A DNA stretch of 64,000 nt from UBA7662 sp943369355 (GTDB lineage Bacteria; Bacteroidota; Bacteroidia; UBA7662): NCBI GenBank assembly GCA_943369355.1, contig CALRMX020000001.1, positions 186,001 through 250,000 of the forward strand. Reading direction: 5' to 3'. The notes beneath the pieces are model-generated. The model was given only the letters and a program-made list of their open reading frames with translations, had not been told where the DNA came from and made no database searches. The translations under genes and the position numbers were made by a program. Position 1 is the first letter of the stretch; every line of letters begins with the position of its first letter. Shown here one piece after another: positions 54,709 to 62,135 of this stretch.

Positions 54709-56058
54709 TCAGAAGCCGATACCTGTATAGTTCAAAGGATGAATATCGTAAAGTTCTGCTTTCACTCTTTCATCTACTAACAAATTATCGATGAATTTAT
54801 GTATAGTTTTTTTGTTAATAGATTCTCCCGTTCGTGTAAGGGCTTTTAATGCCTCATAAGGTTGAGGATATCCTTCACGACGGAGAATAGTTTGGATAGC
54901 TTCAGCTACTACTGCCCAGTTCGCTTCTAAGTCGTTTTGAATAGCGTTCTCGTTCACGAGAATTTTGCCTAAGCCCTTTTCTAACGAGCGAATGGCAATT
55001 AAGGAATGTGCAAAAGGTACCCCTAGGTTGCGAAGAACCGTACTATCGGTTAAATCGCGCTGCAAACGACTAACCGGGAGTTTGGCCGAAAGATGTTCAA
55101 AAAGGGCATTCGCAATGCCCAAATTTCCTTCTGCATTTTCAAAATCGATTGGATTTACCTTGTGCGGCATGGCGCTACTTCCCACTTCACCCGCCTTTAC
55201 CTGCTGGCGGAAGTAATTCATGCTTATATAGCTCCACATATCGCGCGATAAATCGAGCAGGATGGTATTGATACGTTTGTGGTTGTCGCACAAGGCTGCC
55301 AGATAGTCGTAATGTTCAATTTGCGTGGTATGCTGATACCGATGCAGTCCCAAGATTTGTTGAACGAAATAATCGCCAAACTGCACCCAATCTCGGCTGG
55401 GATAGGCCACTGCATGTGCGTTGAAATTACCTGTGGCGCCACCAAATTTCGCTCCATAAGGTATGGCATCTAACATTTCGAGTTGGTTGCGCAAACGTTC
55501 TACAAATACCATTAGCTCTTTTCCTAAACGTGTAGGAGACGCCGGCTGGCCATGGGTATGGGCAAGCATAGGTATGTCTTTCCAATCGTAGGCCAATTGT
55601 TCAAGCTTATCTACCAAAAGGCGAAGGCTAGGTAATAAGAGCTGTTCCTCGGCATGTTTTAGCGATAGAGGAATTGCAGTATTATTGATGTCTTGCGAGG
55701 TGAGTCCGAAGTGAATAAACTCCAACCGATCGTCTAAACCAATCAACGACATACGCTCCTTAAGCCAATACTCAACTGCCTTTACGTCATGATTCGTAGT
55801 TTTTTCGATGTCTTTGATGGCTTGTGCTTCTTCTGTTGTAAAATTTTCAACCCACTGGCGCATCGTCGCCGCATGTTCCTCCGAAAGTGAGGGCAAGCCT
55901 GCCAAACCTTCACCGCTTAACGCAATAAAATATTCTACTTCAATCCATACCCGGTAGCGGATGAGTGCATATTCGCTGAAAAACGCTGAAAGCGCCGCAG
56001 TTTGACGATGATAGCGGCCATCTACGGGCGACAAAGCGGTAAGGGGACTAAATTGCAT
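54709..56058 (-). CDS. purB: Adenylosuccinate lyase
   Basis: A 449-residue fumarase-superfamily lyase. The signature SSAMPHKVNPIDFEN is visible, as are TTNHDVKAVEYWL and the substrate-site HTHGQPASPT. It removes fumarate from adenylosuccinate and SAICAR in purine synthesis. Length is normal. A -7/-33 pair lies upstream. It diverges from the DUF4294 gene. Confidence 0.95.
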   Translation of the reverse strand: MQFSPLTALSPVDGRYHRQTAALSAFFSEYALIRYRVWIEVEYFIALSGEGLAGLPSLSEEHAATMRQWVENFTTEEAQAIKDIEKTTNHDVKAVEYWLKERMSLIGLDDRLEFIHFGLTSQDINNTAIPLSLKHAEEQLLLPSLRLLVDKLEQLAYDWKDIPMLAHTHGQPASPTRLGKELMVFVERLRNQLEMLDAIPYGAKFGGATGNFNAHAVAYPSRDWVQFGDYFVQQILGLHRYQHTTQIEHYDYLAALCDNHKRINTILLDLSRDMWSYISMNYFRQQVKAGEVGSSAMPHKVNPIDFENAEGNLGIANALFEHLSAKLPVSRLQRDLTDSTVLRNLGVPFAHSLIAIRSLEKGLGKILVNENAIQNDLEANWAVVAEAIQTILRREGYPQPYEALKALTRTGESINKKTIHKFIDNLLVDERVKAELYDIHPLNYTGIGF

Positions 56059-56086
56059 GGCTGCAGACAGATTATGTAACTTTGTA

Positions 56087-56119
56087 CAAGTTTATGCGTT
56101 ATCGCAAAAACACCGCAAA
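56087..56119 (-). promoter_or_regulatory. Promoter of the purB unit
   Basis: Minus strand TTTG (56119-56116), 21 nt spacer, then TAAACTTG (56094-56087), one mismatch from TAnnTTTG, ending 28 nt before the ATG. This is the best -33/-7 pair found in the window. Confidence 0.5.
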
Positions 56120-56136
56120 GGTACTTAGAATTCACC

Positions 56137-56751
56137 ATGAAATTTGTCATCTCGCTGCTCCTGCTTTTCATTGGCTGCCAATCTGCCGCACATGCGCAGG
56201 TAGTGGTTGAGATGAAGCGTAATCCCATGGAACTGCCTGCGTATATCGATGAAAATGGCGATACCATACCCGTGGTTTTTATGAATCCAATTTCGGTGAT
56301 CAGCAAACGAACTTTTAAAAACAAAAGGGACGAAGAGCGCTTCAATCGTCTTTATTACAATGTAATACGCGTTTATCCTTTGGCCAAAGTAGCGGGACGC
56401 GAGCTCCGTTTACTTGAAGCAAGACTAGATTCATTGCCTGAAAGAAAACATAAAGCCGAATCGAAACGGGTAGAAGAGGAGCTTAAAAAACGTTACAAAG
56501 CCGAATTGTTGAAGCTTACGGTAAGTCAAGGCAAAATTTTGATTAAACTCATCGATAGAGAAACGAGCCGAACGTCTTACGAGTTGATTAAAGACTTTAG
56601 AGGTGGCTTTTCGGCCTTCATGTGGCAAAGCCTGGCAGGCTTGTTCGGCACCAACCTCAAAACAGGTTACGACGCGCAAGAAGATCGAGATATTGAGGTC
56701 ATTATGAATATGCTGGAGGCCCGAGAACGCGCTGGCCTGCCCATCCAATAA
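56137..56751 (+). CDS. DUF4294 secreted protein
   Basis: A 204-residue protein with a signal peptide (about 1-20, AHAQ cleavage). Seen: ENGDTIPVVFMNPI, then a charged helical stretch and RTSYELIKDFRGGFSAFMWQ, which match my memory of DUF4294. Function unknown. It lies 31 nt before bshB1, which has its own promoter. Confidence 0.8.
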   Translation: MKFVISLLLLFIGCQSAAHAQVVVEMKRNPMELPAYIDENGDTIPVVFMNPISVISKRTFKNKRDEERFNRLYYNVIRVYPLAKVAGRELRLLEARLDSLPERKHKAESKRVEEELKKRYKAELLKLTVSQGKILIKLIDRETSRTSYELIKDFRGGFSAFMWQSLAGLFGTNLKTGYDAQEDRDIEVIMNMLEARERAGLPIQ

Positions 56752-56770
56752 ACAGTTTCACTTAGGGCTG

Positions 56771-56778
56771 TATATTTG
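56771..56778 (+). promoter_or_regulatory. Putative leaderless promoter of bshB1
   Basis: TATATTTG, a perfect TAnnTTTG box, ends 4 nt before the ATG at 56783 (TATATTTGGTGCATG). No clear -33 element. Confidence 0.5.
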
Positions 56779-56782
56779 GTGC

Positions 56783-57499
56783 ATGAAACTCCACATATTA
56801 GCTTTTGCTGCACATCCCGACGATGTTGAACTCGCTAGCTCAGGTACGCTTTTACGTCACAAAGCAGAAGGCAAAAAAATAGGGATAGTAGATTTATCAC
56901 GCGGTGAATTAGGAACACGAGGTACTCCAGAATTAAGAGCAGTAGAGTCGGCCAAAGCAAGCGAGCTTTTACAGCTAGACTATAGGGCTAATTTGGGATT
57001 GGCCGACGGCTTTTTTAGTAAGAATGAAAACAGTTTGAAGGCCATCATCCAACAGTTAAGACACGCTCAACCTGATGTGGTTTTGGCTAACGCTGTGAGC
57101 GACCGTCACATAGATCATGGCCGTGCCGCCGATTTGGTAGCCGATGCTTGTTTTTTGAGCGGTCTTCGAAAAATTGAAACCGTGTTCGAAGGAAAGCGAC
57201 AGGAGCCCTGGAGGCCAAAAGCAGTATACCACTACATTCAAGACAGGTACATTCATCCCAGCTTGGTGGTCGACATTACACCTTATTGGGAACTTAAGAT
57301 GGCATCTATAAAAGCTTATAGTTCACAATTTTATAATGAAAATAGTAATGAGCCGCAAACGCCTATTAGTTCCGCCGAATTTATTGAATTTTTGGAGGCG
57401 CGGGCACGAGAAATGGGAAGAATTATAGGTGTAACCTATGGTGAAGGTTTTACAACACAACGGGCGGTTGGAGTGACTGATTTAACCAGCTTGAGCTAA
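56783..57499 (+). CDS. bshB1: Bacillithiol biosynthesis deacetylase BshB1
   Basis: A 238-residue PIG-L-type deacetylase. Zinc ligands are visible in AAHPDDVELA and SDRHIDHGRAA. The sequence matches BshB1, which deacetylates GlcNAc-malate in bacillithiol synthesis. bshA and bshC are not in the window. It overlaps the NRAMP-like gene by one base (TAATG). Confidence 0.9.
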   Translation: MKLHILAFAAHPDDVELASSGTLLRHKAEGKKIGIVDLSRGELGTRGTPELRAVESAKASELLQLDYRANLGLADGFFSKNENSLKAIIQQLRHAQPDVVLANAVSDRHIDHGRAADLVADACFLSGLRKIETVFEGKRQEPWRPKAVYHYIQDRYIHPSLVVDITPYWELKMASIKAYSSQFYNENSNEPQTPISSAEFIEFLEARAREMGRIIGVTYGEGFTTQRAVGVTDLTSLS

Positions 57500-58746
57500 T
57501 GGCCCTAAGTTCAGATTGGCGAAAAGCACTTGGCCCAGGTTTGTTGTACGCCGGGGCTGCTGTGGGCGTATCGCATATCGTGCAATCGACCCGTGCTGGT
57601 GCTTTATATGGTTTTGCGCTATTGGGGTTTGTAATTTTAGTGAACGTACTCAAATATCCATTTTTTGAGTTCGGGGCACGGTATACAGTTGCAACAAATA
57701 ACTCTCTTATACAAGGTTATCTGAAACTAGGTCGACCGATACTCTGGCTGTTTACTGGGCTTACTTTTTTGGTCATGTTCCCAATCTTAGCCGCCATTAC
57801 ATCGGTGTTTACAGGTGTTGTATTACAACTTATTCCAACGTCCTTGTCGTCACTTCAACTACATGCATTGAGTTTAACAGGCTGCGGAGCGATACTTCTC
57901 GCTGGTAGGTTTCGCTTTTTGGACCTGCTCATGCGACTAATCATGGCCATACTTACTTTAACTACTTTGATTGCAGCGTTTGTGGCCTTATCGCGTTTAG
58001 ATTTGATAGCGAAAGCCGCAACAGGTTCGTTCAGTTGGGATTGGGCTGGTTTCCTTTTTTTGGTGGCTTTTGCAGGCTGGATGCCAACGCCCGTCGACTC
58101 AGCGGTATGGCAGTCACTTTGGACGCTTGAAAAAAGGAAGGAAAGTGGTGTTTCGAGCTGGAACGCAGTAAAGTTCGACTTTAACCTTGGCTATTGGTTA
58201 AGTACCGTCTTGGCCCTGATTTTCGTTTTTATTGGTGCCGTTGTATTGTTTTCAAATGGCACCACGCTACCTGAACAAGGTGCAGCATTTGCTGCCTCTT
58301 TTTTGAAGGTTTATGTGGGCTTATTAGGCGATTGGGCAACTCCAGTTGTGGGGTTAAGCATTTTTGCTACACTCTTTAGCACCCTGCTAACAGTAATTGA
58401 TGGCTACCCAAGGGTAATGGCACAAAGTTTAGCAACTCTGCGAACAAGTAAACCTACCGTGCTTACTCATTTTAATGTTTGGGTAGTAGTATACCTGTTG
58501 GGTACATGGCTGCTTTTGTATCTTTTCCCAAGTTCCATGCTATCGTTGGTCGATTTAGCTACATCAATAAGCTTTCTTACGGCGCCTATTCTTGGTTATT
58601 GGAATTTTCGGTTAGTTATGCGTGATGATTTTCAATCGGCATTCAAACCAAATAAAAAGCTTCAACTAATGAGTTGGTTGGGCTTAGTATTTTTGACGCT
58701 GTTCAGTTTGAGCTATCTTCTCGTTAAGCTCGGTTGGTTGAACTAA
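57499..58746 (+). CDS. NRAMP-like membrane transporter lacking the DPGN motif
   Basis: A 415-residue protein with about eleven membrane helices in the NRAMP (LeuT-like) layout. Where NRAMP metal transporters have DPGN in helix 1, this has GVSH (residues 23-26, in GPGLLYAGAAVGVSHIVQ). In helix 6, WMPTPVDSAVW keeps Met-Pro but lacks the following His. The first-helix Asp and Asn that bind Mn or Fe are therefore missing, and the substrate is open. It is coupled to bshB1 and ends overlapping the convergent phosphoesterase stop codon. Confidence 0.82.
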   Translation: MALSSDWRKALGPGLLYAGAAVGVSHIVQSTRAGALYGFALLGFVILVNVLKYPFFEFGARYTVATNNSLIQGYLKLGRPILWLFTGLTFLVMFPILAAITSVFTGVVLQLIPTSLSSLQLHALSLTGCGAILLAGRFRFLDLLMRLIMAILTLTTLIAAFVALSRLDLIAKAATGSFSWDWAGFLFLVAFAGWMPTPVDSAVWQSLWTLEKRKESGVSSWNAVKFDFNLGYWLSTVLALIFVFIGAVVLFSNGTTLPEQGAAFAASFLKVYVGLLGDWATPVVGLSIFATLFSTLLTVIDGYPRVMAQSLATLRTSKPTVLTHFNVWVVVYLLGTWLLLYLFPSSMLSLVDLATSISFLTAPILGYWNFRLVMRDDFQSAFKPNKKLQLMSWLGLVFLTLFSLSYLLVKLGWLN

Positions 58747-60008
58747 GCAGTTGTTTCTGTTTCAAGGGTTATGACCGTTATTTCGGGTAAAATACCTACT
58801 CGTCCCGGATAGCCTATAAAGCCAAAACCTCTGTTCACATACAAATGCTGCTTACCAAAGCTGTACAAACCGGCCCAGTAGGGGTAAATCCACGAAGCAG
58901 GACTCCATTTGATGTACCCGGGTATTTCAACGCCAAATTGCATGCCGTGGGTATGGCCTGAAAGAGTGAGGTCGATTTCTGGTCGTTTTTGTTGTACTTC
59001 GGCCTCAAAGTGCGACGGATCGTGGGAGAGGAGTATGTTAAAAGGAAGCTCACGGCTTTGAGCACCGGCTTTTTCAAGATTGCCGTATTGCGAAAATCGG
59101 CCCCTAGCCCCCCAATTTTCTACGCCTATTAATCCTATTCTATCTCCATCGCGCTCGAGTGTTACCGATTCATTGAGCAATAACCGCCAACCAATTTTCG
59201 CATGAGCTTCGTGCATGGCATTTAAATTCGCTTTTTTGGCAGCTTCATCGGGCCAACTGAAATAATCACCATAGTCGTGATTACCTAAAATGCTAAATAC
59301 TCCTCCAGGAGCTTTCAGTTTCGCAAAAGTAGTAATCCAAGGCTCTACCTCGTTGGTTTGATTATTCACTAAGTCGCCGGTAAAAAAGATATAATCGGGT
59401 TTTTGATCTAGAACAAGTTGAATACCCGATTCGACTGCCGATTTATTGCCAAAAGATCCTGAATGAATGTCGCTTAGCTGCACGATTTTAACGCCGTGAA
59501 ATGCTTTTGGTAAATTAGGAAATCTCAAACGAATGTTACGGACTTGATAGTTGTATGCACCATTCACCATACCATAACCCAGACTCAAAAAAGGAATCCC
59601 TGCCGTGATAATGGCTAATCGGCTGATGAATTCACTTCTGGTAATGCCTTGAGCAGGATCGCTTACGATTTTCTTCTTTTCGTTTGAACCCGATAGTTTT
59701 TTCCATGACCATACGAAGAACCCCAGAACATCGTCGATCAATAAAAAAGGGATGGTGACGATTTTAGTGAAAAACAGCATGCCGCTGTAACCAATGATCA
59801 GGTTGCGAGTGAAGGGGTCTACTTTTCCTTGACCATACACGTTTGAAATTATGATGAGCAGGTAAACAAGTACAGATAACGCCCAATATACTCGCTTACC
59901 CAAGACGGTAGGTCGACGTTGTTTATGCCATCGAAACAGTAAGCGGAATGCATACAAGTCGATTAGAAAAAATACAAGGAGAAGTAAAACTAGGTTGAAC
60001 ATATTCAT
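58743..60008 (-). CDS. Membrane-bound metallophosphoesterase (YaeI-like)
   Basis: A 421-residue protein: four to five membrane helices in the first ~165 residues, then a calcineurin-type domain with QLSDIHSGSFG, FTGDLVNNQ, LGNHDYGDY and SGHTHGMQFG. Members near this one are linked to UDP-diacylglucosamine-like or phospholipid substrates, but no substrate can be assigned here. The stop overlaps that of the NRAMP-like gene (CTAA). Confidence 0.88.
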   Translation of the reverse strand: MNMFNLVLLLLVFFLIDLYAFRLLFRWHKQRRPTVLGKRVYWALSVLVYLLIIISNVYGQGKVDPFTRNLIIGYSGMLFFTKIVTIPFLLIDDVLGFFVWSWKKLSGSNEKKKIVSDPAQGITRSEFISRLAIITAGIPFLSLGYGMVNGAYNYQVRNIRLRFPNLPKAFHGVKIVQLSDIHSGSFGNKSAVESGIQLVLDQKPDYIFFTGDLVNNQTNEVEPWITTFAKLKAPGGVFSILGNHDYGDYFSWPDEAAKKANLNAMHEAHAKIGWRLLLNESVTLERDGDRIGLIGVENWGARGRFSQYGNLEKAGAQSRELPFNILLSHDPSHFEAEVQQKRPEIDLTLSGHTHGMQFGVEIPGYIKWSPASWIYPYWAGLYSFGKQHLYVNRGFGFIGYPGRVGILPEITVITLETETTA

Positions 60009-60224
60009 GGAAAGTTGAATATTAACTCAATAATTCTTGTTTTTGTTCGCTTTTCCAAAAAAATCGAATCCGGCCAAAAAGGTCTATAATTTAGGCTTAA
60101 TCTCTATTAACAGGCACTTAATGAATTGTTGGGCAATCGTTCACACAAGCATAAAGGCGCGTTAAAATCCGCTGAATTCCTCCTACTGAATTTTGTAGCA
60201 GTCAATCTTAAACGACATGCTACT

Positions 60225-62063
60225 ATGAAAAAACAAGTACTCTCTTTGCTCGCACTGGCACTCGCAACTGCTGTGCAAGCACAAAATGTGAGTGTTCCGG
60301 CTGTTCAGCCGGCATTCGGCACAACAACCGTTGTGGTTCCACCATCTCCCTTGAAATATCAAGTGCTGTTCATCGGTGGTCACGATTCGGTGGCGACTGT
60401 AAATGCGCAAGGTCAGCCAGATGGCAAAGCCTTAGCAAAACAATGGCACGACTTCATCGGGTTTAAAAAAGACAATACAACCGGTACCCAGGATCTTGGT
60501 TGGGTTGTGGTGAACCACGAAATGATTCAGGCAAATCCTAAAATCGGTGACGGCGGTGGAATGACTTCGTTCAAGGTGCGGAAAAGTGGCGACAGCCTTA
60601 TAGTCGTAAACCAAAATCTCACTGACGGCAGAAGCGGTAAATTTTTCAATGTTGATTTTAACACCACAGGTCAAACTGGCATGAACTGTGGCGGTATTCA
60701 GTCGGCCGACGGACGCATTTGGACAGCTGAAGAGTGGTTCCAAACATCGAATGCAGGCATTTTTGCGAGTGGAGGGGGTATTACCGATACGAGCGACTTT
60801 GTGATCGGTACAACTTCACCAGCTGGTTTTCCAGGCTTTAATGGCGCTACCATTAAGCGCTTCCAAAATCTGAACTACATGACCGAAATTGACCCTGCCC
60901 AAGCAAAAGCAATTCGTAAGCAGTACAACTGGGGTCGTGGTGGTTTTGAAGGCGGTGTAGTAATGCCCGACAACAAGACGGTCTATTTAGGTATCGACGA
61001 ATCGCCAGCGCCTTGGGTACGTTTTGTGGCCAATACAGCAGGTGATTTTACTACCGGTACTCTGCAAGCCTTAAAAAGCGATGGCAGCTGGGTTACCATC
61101 CCTAATACCAACATCGATTCGTTGAATAAAATGTCGGAGCTAGCTTTCCGCCGTGGTGCAGCTATGTTCAATCGCGTTGAATGGGTGGCCTACCACAACG
61201 GTAAAGTATACTTCACCGAAACAGGACGCGACGACATTGGCAGTACATGGCAGACTTGGTTCAACAACGGTGGCACCATCGACAACCACTGGGTTACCGC
61301 AGTACGTACCCGTCATCCTGAATTGTCGGCTCAAAACGACGATAGCGTAAAGAACTTCTTCTTGAAGCGTAATTTCAAAGACTACTATGGCCGTGTAAAC
61401 ATTTTTGATCCAGCTACCAACCAAGTGAGTGTATTCCTCGAAGGTGGTCCTTTTTTACCCGTAGGTGAGCCAAATGCATACCCTGCCAATCACCTTTCAA
61501 ATCCTGATGGTTTAGGATTCATGAAAATTGCTGGAAAAACCTACATGGTAATCGAAGAAGATTTGAACGGCACCTCATTTGGTCGTACACCTGCTGGTTC
61601 ATCAGGTGGTAACTGCGAAGCCTACATCTACGATATGAACGATCCTAATCCAACAGTTTCTAAGTTGAAAAGAATTGCAGTAACGCCAAATGGTGCTGAA
61701 ATAACCGGAATGTGCTATATCGAAGAAGCCGACGTAATCTTAGTCAACAGCCAGCACCCAAGCACAAGCAACCCATTCCCGTACAACAACTCGCTTACTT
61801 TCGCCATCAACGGTTGGAGTAATTTGGTAGCTTCTTTGTACAAAGAGCCTGAGTTTAATGGTGCAGGATTCCAGATTTGGCCGAACCCAGCTTCACGTGA
61901 ACTCCACTTCAACGAGGTCACTGATATCACTATTCGTGATCTCAACGGAAAGCAACTGAAGTCTGCTCGTGCTACCGATAAAATTGACATCTACGACCTT
62001 TCTGCCGGAACCTACTTTGTAACCAACGGCAAAGGACAGAGCCAAAAGCTTATCGTTCAGTAA
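60225..62063 (+). CDS. PhoX-family (DUF839) phosphatase-like protein with T9SS tail
   Basis: A 612-residue protein with a Sec signal peptide MKKQVLSLLALALATAVQA that has no twin-arginine motif. PhoX-like features: GMNCGGIQSADGRIWTAEEW, where Cys and Glu positions match the iron ligands of PhoX alkaline phosphatase, and AEITGMCYIEEADVILVNSQHP. A type A T9SS sorting domain closes the protein (FQIWPNPASRELHFNE ... YFVTNGKGQSQKL). The ATG at 60225 is preferred to one at 60126, which lacks a signal peptide. Activity is inferred. Confidence 0.85.
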   Translation: MKKQVLSLLALALATAVQAQNVSVPAVQPAFGTTTVVVPPSPLKYQVLFIGGHDSVATVNAQGQPDGKALAKQWHDFIGFKKDNTTGTQDLGWVVVNHEMIQANPKIGDGGGMTSFKVRKSGDSLIVVNQNLTDGRSGKFFNVDFNTTGQTGMNCGGIQSADGRIWTAEEWFQTSNAGIFASGGGITDTSDFVIGTTSPAGFPGFNGATIKRFQNLNYMTEIDPAQAKAIRKQYNWGRGGFEGGVVMPDNKTVYLGIDESPAPWVRFVANTAGDFTTGTLQALKSDGSWVTIPNTNIDSLNKMSELAFRRGAAMFNRVEWVAYHNGKVYFTETGRDDIGSTWQTWFNNGGTIDNHWVTAVRTRHPELSAQNDDSVKNFFLKRNFKDYYGRVNIFDPATNQVSVFLEGGPFLPVGEPNAYPANHLSNPDGLGFMKIAGKTYMVIEEDLNGTSFGRTPAGSSGGNCEAYIYDMNDPNPTVSKLKRIAVTPNGAEITGMCYIEEADVILVNSQHPSTSNPFPYNNSLTFAINGWSNLVASLYKEPEFNGAGFQIWPNPASRELHFNEVTDITIRDLNGKQLKSARATDKIDIYDLSAGTYFVTNGKGQSQKLIVQ

Positions 62064-62085
62064 TCATATACATGTTTGAGATGGG

Positions 62086-62116
62086 GGCTGCTACAATTGT
62101 GTAGCAGCCTCTTTTT
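62086..62116 (+). terminator. Rho-independent terminator after the PhoX-like gene
   Basis: A perfect 10-bp stem (GGCTGCTACA/TGTAGCAGCC) with a 4-nt loop, followed by TCTTTTT. It lies 22 nt past the stop. Confidence 0.88.
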
Positions 62117-62135
62117 AATTAAAGCCTAGTTAGCC

